From Absidia repens (Eukaryota > Mucoromycota > Mucoromycetes > Mucorales > Cunninghamellaceae), in assembly GCA_002105175.1 (NCBI GenBank), contig MCGE01000051.1:62001-126000 (forward strand): 64,000 nucleotides of DNA. Direction: 5' to 3'. Both the position numbers and the translations under genes were made by a program. Positions 36,989 to 48,852 of this stretch are shown piece after piece. A model generated the notes under the pieces. The model made no database searches. It was not told the origin of the DNA and was given only the letters and a program-made list of their open reading frames with translations. How positions within the stretch are numbered: the first letter of the stretch is position 1; each line of letters starts with the position of its first letter.

Positions 36989-37599
36989 TATAGTATTATT
37001 TTTTATTGTGATATGCAGCGTAGATGACTTAATTACCTCTCCATCCCCCCCCCTTTTCCCTTGTTATTCTTTTATTTTTATATTACAGCACCGATTTTTT
37101 TTTCTTTTACTTGAATAAAATTTATCAACCTATGTGTATATTCTTCTCTATCGCATGTCTATTTACTTACGTTTTGGTACGGATGAATGGAATTTTTTTT
37201 TTATGGTGTCATGAATGGTTTTTATATTTTTTTGGGGAGTGACTTCATGTTAATCATACAGACAAAAAGATATGTAGGATAAAATAACAACAGAAAAAGT
37301 GCGTTTATTGAACAGCATTGAGGATAAAACAACAACCAAATCAAATAAATACATACCGCACTACGCTAAAAGCTAGATGTGGTATAGGGAAGATAACGGG
37401 GATAATTTTTTCTCTTGAAACAGTAGGGGTCATGATATCGGGATACATCTTGCCAAGGTGATCTGCGGTAAAAGGTTGTGTCAAAATGAGTATGGAGTTT
37501 CCAGGCAAATCATAAAAATTAAAAGAATGTCCTATTCCTATTTTTATTTTGCAGTCTTTTGAGTGTGATGAGATACATACTACATGCAATCCACACAGA
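36989..37599. other. Intergenic
   Basis: AT-rich spacer with an AATAAA near 37114 that may end the RVS167 transcript. No gene is supported. Confidence 0.4.
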
Positions 37600-38715
37600 C
37601 TCCACACCAACCTCAACAAAATCATTTCAAATCCCGACCACGTGAATTTCTATTTACCCTCATATTACTTTTCCTCTCACTCCGTCTCTTTCCATTTATT
37701 TCTTTTTACCATTCTTTTTTTTCTTTTTCTTCGCCACCGTATTTTCTTTGGAGTTACAGTGATCTTAGATTAGTGTCATGACTAGTTTAGACGGGGTTTC
37801 AGGTCAGGGATTATAAGATGCATGGAAAAACTGTTTCTTTTTGGATCTAGGATTTCGGACAACCATCAGCAGGCTTTTTGGAGTCTTCATTAGCATAGTT
37901 TAGTCTTAGTTTAGTCTTAGTTTGTTCTTATTTTGTATCTATATCTGAATAAAATCTGTCTCTTTATACTTCAATGAAAAAGTGTCCATTCGTCATTCTC
38001 GTGCCTTGTGTAATAGATCTCTTTTACTAAATCCCGTTTATGTTTCAGTCACAGATATCCCTGTTGTCGTTCTCATGGCATGTATAGTATTATTAGCTCC
38101 CATTTTACACCCATCCCGTTAAATATGTATTTACCGTTCTTCAAATCAAACTCTAGACTTCCTCATGCTTCGTCCAATAGATTCTTCCATTAAACCCCAA
38201 AGATACTATCAATCTCTCATCTTTAGTTTTAGTATCTACCAATGCCTCTTAATAAAGTATGCCATTCGATTAATGTTGACTATCCTTCAAAACACATTCT
38301 ATACTTCATTATGCTTTGTCCAATAGATTTTTCCATCAAATCCCATGCTACTATGAAGCCCTTCGTCTTTAATTTTGTATCTACCAATGTCCTTCAATAA
38401 AGTATGCCTTTTTATTAGCCATCCTCTGACCCATCGTATGGTCAACAGTGTCACTATTGTTAAATTTGTTTTTTCTTTCTCATCCACATACGTACAAGTA
38501 CTGTAAACACCAAAAATAAAGAGAGACAGAGACATTGTATATCTTCAAAAGGATTTTTATTGAGATAAATGTAATACATGGTTTGTAATGTCAAATAAAA
38601 GCAAGTGGTTTTTTTTTTTTCTTTGTATCAAATAATTGATTGAATAAATGTTTTCTATGTCTGAAGTGTATAGTGTATTGTATTATAAATTATAGAATAA
38701 TGTTGGAGTAGTTTC
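37600..38715 (+). repeat. Repeat family R1, copy G (two or more second modules, type-1 3' end)
   Basis: CACGTG lies at 37639-37644 and the leader AATAAA at 37948-37953. Two clear second modules follow, ending in AATAAA at 38251-38256 and at about 38396-38401. Both share TTTAGTTTTAGTATCTACCA or close variants and TTCTTCCATTAAA-type strings. The 3' end (38402-38715) matches copy A at 2800-3180. It shows the unit can be iterated. Confidence 0.75.
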
Positions 38716-38890
38716 TGGACTTGATTCAGATAATGTCTTGAGATGAAGGTCACATTCATATGTATTTGGTTTGAGAGGAGTCAGGAGAAGACGACTTGAT
38801 TCAGATAACGTCTTGAGATAAAAGCAACATTCATATGGATTTGATTTGAGAGGAGTCAGGAGAAAACGTCTTGATTCAGATAGTGCCATT
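38710..38890. repeat. Tandem 75-bp direct repeat (2.3 copies)
   Basis: Units begin GACTTGATTCAGATAATGTC at about 38718 and GACTTGATTCAGATAACGTC at about 38793, with a third partial start at about 38868. Each contains ACATTCATATG and GAGAGGAGTCAGGAGAA. It directly follows copy G and abuts the end of the unrecognised gene on the minus strand. Confidence 0.85.
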
Positions 38891-38915
38891 AAATGAGAGA
38901 ATATGGCTGTAAACT

Positions 38916-39600
38916 TGATTGCCATCTACCACCAAGGAGATACGGTAAATCTCAGTTGACCTGCTCTACCACAAAAAGAAGTAAAAGAAGAAAGATTGTT
39001 TAGTATTCATTCGAAGACAGTCATTTTTCTTTTTCTTTTTTCTTACCTTGCTTCCATTCAGAGCAAAAAGGGGTACAATAGCCAATGGCAGACAAGAAGG
39101 CAGATGGTCCCACCAGAGTCCAATTAGTCTTTTGAGAGATCAGCACAGTAATCTTACTACGTAGGCGTCATAGGTCACCCGTATAGAGATCCCCACGAGA
39201 CTAAAGCCCTTTATGGTTTTGATAGCTCCGATAACCAAAGGAGAGGAATTTAAACGAACCCCCCACCTGAACAATAACGGTTTCCAATTTGCATGCCGCT
39301 AGACAAGTCAACAGCACACAAAGAACCAGAGAAAGTCAGGAAAAGAGCAAAACTAAAAAGATTTACCCTTCCCCAAACGACCAACTCTGTTGTGGTCCCA
39401 CCAACGCCAAATCTTGACTGCCAAGTGCTGTTCCACCAATTCCTGTGCGCCTTGATAAAAAGTGGTCTATAAAGAAGATGATTCGTTAGTATTGCAGTTA
39501 AACATGCTGTATAAACGCTTCATTTTTAAAAGAACTTACCTTGGTGTTTTCCAAACTGGCAGTAGTATGTACTGTATATTTTGGTTGATTTTGTCTTGAG
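38916..39600 (-). CDS. Unrecognised spliced gene (tentative, boundaries uncertain)
   Basis: Minus-strand exon-like segments with good splice sites. About 39595-39540 ends TASLENTK before gtaagttc. 39466-39367 (after tctttatag) reads YQGAQELVEQHLAVKIWRWW and HNRVGRLGK. At about 39155-39045, a segment reads KITVLISQKTNWTLVG and FCSEWKQ before gtaagaa. A short last exon can be read as GQLRFTVSPWW then stop near 38926. The middle exon(s) around 39170-39310 have competing readings with stops, so the gene may be decayed. I do not recognise the family; the first two exons look genuinely coding. Confidence 0.35.
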
Positions 39601-40544
39601 AAAAGATCGAAAAAAAGTGAAAAAAGTGAAAAAAAAAAACCTGGGGATTTATATGAAAATTCCAAAACATGAAGCAAACCTTAATGTCAATCGCTATAAG
39701 AGCATGTGTTCCAAAAATGGAAATGAATTCTTTCCACCCTTGTATTTAAACCGGTCGTTGCTTGATAGTGAAAGATATTGTCAGTTTGATAATCCACTTT
39801 TTCAATAGCTTTCCAACGATACCAATATTGTCTCATAAGATTGGTTATTTCTCGAGATAGTAAAAGCCCCAAAGTTTACTGTGCTGTAAGTGCAGTAGGT
39901 GCTTGGTTTTTATTTCAATGCAAACACACCGTATATAGTCAAGCGGAGTTTGGTTGTCTTTTTATATATCAAGCGTATCTATGCGTCAGGATATCATCTT
40001 AAAAAAAAAAAACTAGACGTATGAGAGACTAATAGTAATAAAGGTAAGATATATTTTTATTCAGCTGTATATATAAATTATAATAACTGAACGAATGACC
40101 GAACACCATGACATCTATTTCAAGGTGAGGGTCTCAGGAGAAGATAAGTGTGGAGCATGTGGAGGGAGGGGGGGGGAGAGAGAGTCGAAGGTATTGTTGT
40201 ACAATAAACATAACGTAAATTATAGCAGTCCGATCAGTAGGGATAAGCTATTTACTCTACCGCAAGTGCCAAACGATTCTACGGTGAAAGGAGCCACTGA
40301 ACTCACCGAACTGGTTCCTTCTTGTCTGCAAACGCTTCGAAAAAAGAAAGATCAGGCTAGTTGCGCAAGTTAAATGCAGAAGTATGATACAGTTTTGAGA
40401 AGGGTGTCATCATTTTGATGATGGTATGCACTATGTATGATTGTTGAAAAAAAAGAGAGGTTTCCTTTTTTGTATCGACTAAAAAAAAATGCGACAATAA
40501 AAATAATCGTCAACCAAATCCACACCAGAAACAAAAAAAAAAAC
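39601..40544. other. Intergenic
   Basis: Contains an open frame at 40095-40373 with no good start context or splice partners; its last 50 codons have protein-like composition but no recognised motif. Otherwise no gene is seen. Confidence 0.35.
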
Positions 40545-41235
40545 ATTTAAATCCCGCCCACGTGAATGTTTATATTTTATTTTTTTGCAGCTCTCTTTTC
40601 TTTTCTTTTTTTTTTTTTTTCTTTCATCAATTCTTCACAATTGTGGCTCCTATGGGGTAATGGTGAACTTAGATTAGTGTCAGATCTGGTTTAGAGGGTT
40701 TTTAGCTCAGGGTTTACAAGATGCATGGGGAAACCTTTCATTTTGGATTCAGGATTTAGAATCACCATTGGTTGACTTTTTGGAGACTTCATTAACTTAG
40801 TTTAGTGTTAGTTTGTTATAGCTTTTATCTATATCTGAATAAAATATGTACCAATGTATCTTTTTACTTGCTTTAATTAAAAATGTCCCATCAGTCGATC
40901 TCAGGTTTTGTGCAATAGATCTCTTTTTTACTACCATCACTTCTTTGTGATTAGGGTTGCCCATTGTTGTGCTTTAATGGAACATATCCTCTTTAGTTTT
41001 TCTCATGCCTTATACTGTACAATATATTAGGTCCCCTATTTGCAATTGTCCCTTTATTAGTACTTACTGTTCCTCAAATCTCCAATAGTCAAGCTCATGC
41101 TTCATCCCAATAAATTCTTCCACCAAGTCCCTCATTACAGTGAACTCCTTCGTCTTTAGTGTCGGTGTCTACCAATATACTTCAATAAAATTTGTCTTTC
41201 TTTATGACCCATTTGACAATGAATAGTGTAAATAC
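40545..41235 (+). repeat. Repeat family R1, copy H
   Basis: CACGTG lies at 40559-40564 within AAATCCCGCCCACGTGAA. The leader AATAAA is at 40838-40843 and the second-module AATAAA at 41184-41189. The start of the type-1 3' end (ATGACCCATTTGACAATG-like) is present, then similarity fades. Confidence 0.75.
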
Positions 41236-41889
41236 TGCGAAATTTCCTAAGGCTTTTTTTTTCAAAAAGACGGGTATCATATTATTTGTCGAAACCTAAA
41301 ATGGCCTATGGTTCCTAAAGATATCATTAGTATAAGGTACTTGTTTAAGCTTTTTAATTGCAAAAGTTAAACCCACTGTATTCAGCAGAATAGCTCTCTC
41401 CCCACTGAATAATAGCTTTCCTTCCTCCTCACAATCCCCTTGCTTTATTGCTGAACAAAGAACGACTTTATTGAGTCATAACTATGCTAAAGGGAAGGCC
41501 GCTACCCTAACTCTATCATATGTCTGTAAGGTGTACACATCATTTCTAGTCCACATTTTTTATTATATACACACCCAAAAAATGCTATGTAGACGAAGCG
41601 GTTGATTCTCAAGGTTCTAGTCACGAAAAGTTGGAGCGATGAAGGTAGCAAAAATTGCCCGGTACACACAGATGCCCCTTGTTTGATTTTTTCTACATAC
41701 GCACAGCATTATACTCATTATAAAGGGCAATAACAGCGGCGATTTGATGAAATAGTCTAATATCCTTGTTTTCGCATACACTCACTCACTTTGACATACA
41801 CACACATACATATAACAATGGTCATTTTTCACACACAGGTATAACCCGTTTGACAAAACAATCAATCGTGTACAAGAGTATAATGGTAA
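41236..41889. other. Intergenic
   Basis: AT-rich, with CA-rich stretches at about 41795-41840. No gene is supported. Confidence 0.4.
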
Positions 41890-42130
41890 AAACATACAAC
41901 ATATTTTATTTCGGAGGAAGATACAAACTATAAACTATGACAACTAACTCCAAGATAATACAACAAAGATTCCTCATGACAGTATGTTCCAAGATGAATG
42001 CTATGCTAACAGTAGTTCTAAATCGCAAATCAAAAATGAAAGGGTTTCCCCATGATGTTTGCATTGCATTTTTCAAAATGCCCCTAATTCAAGTTCTAAC
42101 ACTAATCCTAGATCACCAGGTCCTACATTG
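41890..42130 (-). repeat. Repeat family R1, copy C (minus strand, degenerate)
   Basis: Contains the minus-strand leader hallmarks: CATGGGGAAACCCTTTCATT (read on the minus strand at about 42036-42055), the TAGTGTTAGAACTTG-like start at about 42090-42110, and an imperfect A-rich 3' signal near 41905. The CACGTG box is missing. Confidence 0.6.
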
Positions 42131-43389
42131 AGGCTTCAATAAAGTTGATATCCTGAAGAAAAGAGAGAGGAAAAGAAAAAAGAGAAGTGAAAAAAGGGGG
42201 TGAGAGAGAAAATAAAAATCAGATGGATCGGAGTACGAATGACTGACCGCCATTTTTTTTTCTCACACAAGCAATAGGCAATTCAATCCTGCCCCTCCCC
42301 CTGACACTCAGTAAATCTGCAATTTCCTATTGTTTCAGCTGATTATTAGAGGGATTATTTAAAAATCCTGTTACTCGTAAATCAACTTTAACCCATTGGT
42401 TGAATGAATTATCTATCTATGTAAATATGTGTTTCTAAACCAAAAGACCCGGGTTGTTCATAAAGGTCTGATAAAGGAGGGAAGATAATGAAAATGAAGC
42501 CACCAATATTAGACATGATAAAGGATTTTAATGTGGTACCTGAAAGAGTTCCAGGCAAGTCTCCTTAATGATATTTTTCTAATTTGTTTGTATCCATGAT
42601 GCTTATCCTATTGTTGTTCGTGTAGTTTTGATTGACGTATAAATATAATAATAAATTCTAAATCATGGGAGCGTGACATCAATTACTATTTATCATGCAA
42701 TGGGATTATTTAAAATGATTCAATACACGAGAATGTTGGTGAATTGGATTTTTTAAAAATCTGTCAGTGGATCCTATTTTTCGTCATGCTAAACAAAAGA
42801 AAAACTGTTCCTTTCTTTTATGCAGTATTACTTTTTTGACAAAAAGGAGCCGGAGATTTCTATGTCAATGCGATTTGTTTTTTTTTCCCATATCCCTGTC
42901 GCCCAGAATAACGACTCCTTTCCCTCGTCCACTCCCTTGGATCGCAAATCTAGGCATCCTTAATCACGCTTATTATTTTCTTTATATAGCTTATTTACAA
43001 TCTCGGAAAAAAAGTCGGTAAAAAAAAAAAGAGAGAGAGAGAGAGTAAGAGAGAAATGTAGACGATCGATTAGATCTCATGTTAGCAGCACGTTTCTATT
43101 CATGGTATCTTTCTGAGATAGGAACAAGAAATGAGAAAAATAAAACAAAACAGCGATGTGGATGGTAAAATAACAAAATAGGATGTGACCAACTTTTTAT
43201 TGGATATCACTCACCCTGCATGATTATCACAAAGAAGAAGAAAAAAATGTGAAAGGAGACAAAGAGGCAACAAACAAAAAACGGCTCATATAAAAGCATC
43301 CATTGATATTATTTTCCTTCTTCTCCCTTTCCATAATTTTATCCAATCTTTTTCCCATCCTCATCATCATCAGCACTTTTTTATAGCCG
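42131..43389. other. Intergenic
   Basis: A run of GA-rich DNA at about 42155-42215 and a GA microsatellite at 43030-43055. No gene is supported until the acidic protein start. Confidence 0.4.
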
Positions 43390-43800
43390 ATGATTTCATT
43401 TGCGCAAACATGGTCTCGAATCACCAAGCAGATCAAACGAAAAAAATCTTTCCAATCGCATGAATCTTCAAAGTCCGTCCGTTTTTATGGTGTCGATGCT
43501 ATTTATTATACTCATAGTGCATTTGACTATGACCGTACGCCAACTGAAGAAATCTATGACGTCGACGACATTGACGACGACGACGATGATGATGATGATG
43601 ATGACAATCAGAGCATCACTGAAGAAAATATACTGCCGGCTACACCACCATCTCCGACAAATAGCTTGTTAGCCCAAACTTCATTCATTATACCCTCTAC
43701 AGCCACCTCTGGATCGTCTGCCAAATGTCATGGTGGAAATGTCACCGTAGTCTATGATCAGGCTCTTAATTGGGAGAAGGTGGTACCGTGTTTAGCATAA
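43390..43800 (+). CDS. Acidic orphan protein with a possible PP1-docking motif
   Basis: A single exon of 136 residues starting at the ATG at 43390, preceded by a pyrimidine-rich stretch and followed by a stop at 43798. The N-terminal third is basic (SRITKQIKRKKSFQSHESSK). Next comes KSVRFYGVDAIYYTHSAFDY, then DRTPTEE, then an uninterrupted run of 11 Asp encoded by mixed GAC/GAT codons, then a Ser/Thr/Pro-rich end. KSVRF fits the RVxF consensus for docking to protein phosphatase 1. The mixed codons and intact frame support a real protein. The family is not recognised. Confidence 0.6.
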   Translation: MISFAQTWSRITKQIKRKKSFQSHESSKSVRFYGVDAIYYTHSAFDYDRTPTEEIYDVDDIDDDDDDDDDDDNQSITEENILPATPPSPTNSLLAQTSFIIPSTATSGSSAKCHGGNVTVVYDQALNWEKVVPCLA

Positions 43801-44581
43801 AAAAAAAGTAGATATGCAGTTGACATGCAACGTGTTTAGAAGTAGAAGAAAAAAAAAATACTTAGCTGAATGACTGCGATTTTCAAAGCAGACGAATTTT
43901 TAATGCTTTTGTTCTCTCTCCCCCCCTAAAAAACAATCAGGTACCACATTTTTAACTCCCGCTCACACATCGTTTTTTTTTTTTTTTTGACCTCCCATCC
44001 CTCACTCTTTGTATTTTTATTACTATTATCTTTCACTTGCGTTATAATTGGTGATAATTATCGCCCTACTATCTTTACAACTAACAAATAATAAAAAAGG
44101 GGGACGACATCCATTTGATATTTTACTGGAAAAATCAATAAATTCTTTTATGTATTTTTGCATGAATCCGAGCTTGCCATAAAAGGAAGATCGCCATCTT
44201 TACATGCTTTTACCACATCATGAAAGAGATCGGCTAATCCAAGGTAACTAAATAAGCACCAATAATTCTTAATTATTCCATTTATATTATATTTTTGTCA
44301 GCTTTTTTTTTTTTTTCTTTACGTTACGATTTTCTACCTTTGCATTCTGTGTGCATGTATGTACAATACATATCATACAGCATATATCAAAGTATCCTCA
44401 CCGTACATTGTATTTCTTTGATATGTGGATACAATTTTCCTTCACATAATAAAGTACATGTACTGTAGAGTACAGTGGCCATTTGCATTAACGACAACGG
44501 AAATAAGAATAAATCCTGGAATAGCCACTCTTTTCGGGAGAACATCGATTGTTGACTGTGGAACATCGTAATTCGAATAAC

Positions 44582-44617
<36 letters not shown>

Positions 44618-45119
44618 GTCCTCTCTTAAGCGCCATCCATTTTGGATGAGGCTGAATGCACATTTGGGCTGATCCGCACCCCCCCCTTTTATAGAGGTGA
44701 GAAATAGTGCATTGGACTATTAATATAAAGGATAGAGTAGATCCAGACTTCATTTTGAGTTCAGAGAGGTGGGATTGGGATGTGATATGGTGGAGGACTA
44801 AACGAAGGAAACTCAACCTTTGAATGGCCTTTCAAACGGTAAATTGAGATGAAAAAAAAAACAAGCATCTTTTGCATATATACCTAGCCCACTCAAAACC
44901 AACTGTTTTTAGTATAATGCCTCAAATACAAACCTATTAGTCTAACAATTCCCCATTTTTTTCTATATCGTCGTTGAGGTAATCCTTAAATATTGGCAAA
45001 AAACACAGTAAAAACAATAAAATCGTCTAACGAAATACCTTTCCCTCTCCACTCTAGACGTAACTCACACCAGCAATATACATCAAAAACATATCACAAA
45101 CTATAGGAGGCATTATGAG
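43801..45119. other. Intergenic with 32-nt poly-T
   Basis: T run at 44583-44614. AT-rich otherwise; no gene is supported. Confidence 0.45.
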
Positions 45120-45695
45120 TGTGATTATTAGAGGAACAGAGGAACGGTCAATACTAATCTAAAGGCACAATTTCAAAAAAAAAAAAAAAAAAGAGTCTAA
45201 CATACTCTGACAAGGCAGACAAGACATGAGAAAGACTATAAATGGATATCTTTTATTGAAATATACCAACAGTTAACACTAATCTAAAGAGGCGATGGTA
45301 AAACAGGAATTCCTTGTACAACGCATGAAAGAGTCTCATGAAACTGTTTTTTCATTGAAGCATGTAATAAGAGAAATATTTTATTCAGTTGCAGATACAA
45401 ACTATAGGCAAACTAAGATTAAACTGTACTAGTGGAGGTTTCAAAAAAGGTCAACTAATGTTGGTCCCAAATCGTGAATCCAAAATGAAAGGGTTTCCCC
45501 ATGCATCTTGTAATCCCTGATCTGATACCCCTTCTAAACTAGTCCTAACACTAAACCAAGATCACCATGACCCTAAAGAAGTTGATCGGTGAAGAAAAAA
45601 TGAAGGAATAAAAGGAAAGGAAAAGAGAGTGAGAGAAAATAAACTTGAGGTTGGCTAAAATAAAAATATTCACGCGTACGGGATTTGAAATATTT
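45120..45695 (-). repeat. Repeat family R1, copy D (minus strand)
   Basis: The leader box is mutated to CACGCG (45671-45676, plus-strand reading) within a motif that reads AAATCCCGTACGCGTGAA on the minus strand. The conserved block is intact and ends in a minus-strand AATAAA near 45384-45379. Two second-module starts (TTTAGATTAGTGTTAACTG-like and TTAGATTAGTATTGACC-like on the minus strand) lie at about 45265-45290 and 45145-45165. Confidence 0.7.
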
Positions 45696-46240
45696 TCTGA
45701 GAACCTGCTGCTCAACTGCAGTTCTGAGCGTGTCCATGATTATTATTATTATTTTTTAGCATGGCTACACACAACATAGTAGCGATGTTACCCGCAAATA
45801 CCGATGCAATTTCGTTTTCCAGCTGGTAGCCATATTGTGATCCCCTACTGGATCATATCATGGCCACCGTAACCCAACCCTTGATATTATCATACCATAT
45901 GACATACTACTGTACTGTGCTGTGCTGTCACAATATCGCACATCAGTAAGTCAACAATCATAATACGTACACTACATACCGCCATGACACAAACCAAAAT
46001 CAATCACTTTTATCATATTCAAACCACATCATCATTGTAAACAATAAACACAATATTTTATTTCATCATTCATATTCACATCAATCATACTAATCCAATA
46101 AAAATACATACACATATATAAACCTAACTAATCACTAAAGTATAAGATAAAATAAAAAACTAAAATACATATAAACTAAATCAACCCTTCTGAGGCTTCC
46201 ACTTCCAAACTACAAATCCCGTCCAAAAAGGGGGGAAGGA
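45696..46240. other. Intergenic, 3' side of the Ste20-type kinase
   Basis: AT-rich. Contains TTTATT (AATAAA on the minus strand) near 46056-46061. No gene is supported. Confidence 0.4.
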
Positions 46241-47665
46241 TCAAGAGGAAGAAGCATTGGAGAGGGAAGAATTTCGTTTCAGTCGTTCCAGTTCCCGTCG
46301 AAGACCATCGTTTTCATTCTGGAGCCTTTCCCGTTCAAATTTTGATGCGGTCAACAATCGCTGTAACTGCTCCACTGTTTCCTGTGATTGTCTATATATA
46401 CATATAAACAACAGTCGGTGAATATTACAAAAGAAAGAAAGAAAGAGAGAAAGAGGGGATTGCTTTTTCATATTTTTACCTTTGTTGATCAGAAGACACA
46501 GATACCGCACGACTTCTTAACCCCGACGAAGAAGAACCAGCGCTCCATTGGACCATCATGTCTTGCAAAAGGGATTTTTGGGCATCGGTTTGTTTGAGTA
46601 AAAGTTCAAGTTGAGGATATAAAGTATGGACAGTAGGTTCACATGGCGCACCACCGACATTAGCAAGTTGCTGTCGATGGAAGGCTGCTGCTGCTGTGGC
46701 TGTGGCTGCTAGAGTTGGGTCCAGTGCGCCGCTACCATCGGAAGACGCCGAAGTGGTGGTAGATGTGGAAGATCGACTCGTCAATTCAAACCGACCGATT
46801 TTTCGTGAATCGTCAGTGGTATTGGTGGTGTTATCACTGCCACTGCTGTTGCTGTTGCTGGTTTTCTCCACAGAGAATCGGCCTAGTTTTTGTGACTGGG
46901 GCTGTAAGGACGATTGAGACGATTCACGGGAAATGCAAATGGGTGCATACATTGGTTGAGAGGATTCCATGGCGGCAAGAGAGGTTGCTGTCGAATTGGG
47001 TGAGTGTTGTACTTCAAATCGTGATTTTCGTTCTATTCCATAAATGGTAAAGAAAAAATAAAAGGGGTGAGACCGTATGTCTACTTTTCTTGGGGGTAGG
47101 ATGGTGTTGGGAACTTACCGCACATATTGTCACAGCTTGCAACACGAGAAATGGATGATAATAGCGATTCAGTATTTGAGCCGAGATGTCTTGCGGATGA
47201 GGCGGTCAACATAGATTCAGAAGGTCTGTCTACTTCAGTGTCCGAGACCTGGCCAAGATTTCGTTGTTGTTTCGCGGGAGTCATGCAAGTGATATCATCC
47301 GTAGTTGTATTGTCACCCAATGATGATTGCAAGGCAGAATTCGATGCTAGATGAGTAGAGTCGTTCTGTTCTATCTCTTCGACCAGGAATCTTGATTTTT
47401 TTGGAGGAGTTGCAGTCGAAGGGTTGATGTTGTTGACGTCGGGTAAAGTGGCTGGGTAAACGGGAATATCGACAGAGGGTGGTTTTGATCTGGAGGAGGA
47501 AGTGCTGGTATGGCTGCTGCTGCCACGGACAACAACATCGCCAAAGGTAATACGCCGTTTCGGTTGTTGAGATGAAGTCGGTGTCGGTGCAGTTGTCATT
47601 ACCATTGGTTTATCTACTGTGGGTGGCATTGGACTGTGCTGCTGATCGAAGCTTAGAGGAGGCAA

Positions 47666-47700
<35 letters not shown>

Positions 47701-48817
47701 GGGTGACATCCGGGCGAGGGGTATCATCAAAATCCCAATGGTCGGTTGATTCGATAGAGATACGCTTTTGAGGAATTTTCCTGTGAGGGCGTTGATCAAT
47801 GGGCAAAACTTGGCTGAGGATCGACTTGAAGAGATAATCCTTTTTCTTGGCTTGCTTGAAAAATGGATGGAGTAATAACTTTTCAGCGGACGGTCTAAAT
47901 TTGTCATGTGACGAGAGAAAAAAATAATACTGAATTGTTAGTAAATAGAATTTGTGGTCATCTTGGTTTTCTTTTTATTTCCTCGTACCGAGCATCTGGG
48001 TTTTTTTGCAAACAAAGATCAATCATATCCTTGAGTAGTTTTGAGTATTTGTGTTCGGTTTTCTCTTGATCCAAACTGGGAGGTGCATTGGATAGTGTCA
48101 GTTTGAGAACCTAAAAAAAAATGCAAATGGTTAAATGCTAAGCATCATTCTATTTTGATATTTTATTTGATATTACCTTCATTGGCGGATATTTGGCAAA
48201 AGGAGCATGTCCAGCAGCGAGTTCATAAGCGGTAATACCAAAGCTCCAAATGTCCGCTTTGAAATCATAACCATCTTGTTCCATCACTTCAGGAGCCATC
48301 CAGCAAGGCTATATATAAATATATATGCATATCCAAGGAGAATGAATTAATACATGTGCTACACAGCAAACAACAATTTAAGGATACACTTACAGTTCCA
48401 ACAAAAGTTTTCCGGACATCGCCTTTTTCAGATAGCGAACTAGAGACACCAAAGTCAGCCAGTAGAACGGTACCTTGATCATCCATCAACAGGTTCCCAG
48501 CCTTGACATCACGGTGAATATGCCCATTCTTGTGTAAATAGACCAATCCTTCCAAAGCTTGTTTCAGAATAGTGGCAATGGTGATTTCTTCAAATCCATT
48601 CTTAAAACTTGTTTTCATGATATCAAGACAAGAGCCTAAATATTGACAACGTGTATGGGATCAGATATAAAAAGCAAGAATTGGTAAATGAATTGATTCT
48701 TTTACCAAATGACAAGTAAGGAGTGATGATATATAGCTTTGATCCATTCACAAAGGAGCCATACACTTTCAGTACATTGGGATGTTTGGACAAAGCCATT
48801 AAAGCTGTTTCCCTCTA

Positions 48818-48852
<35 letters not shown>

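Noticed and set aside
40095..40373. 92-residue open frame on the plus strand
   Set aside because: Includes a low-complexity Gly/Arg stretch from a G run, has no splice partners or recognised motif, and no promoter-like context.
47081..47354. Open frames antisense to the Ste20-type kinase tail
   Set aside because: They arise from biased Ser/Thr-rich coding sequence on the other strand; no splice or motif support.
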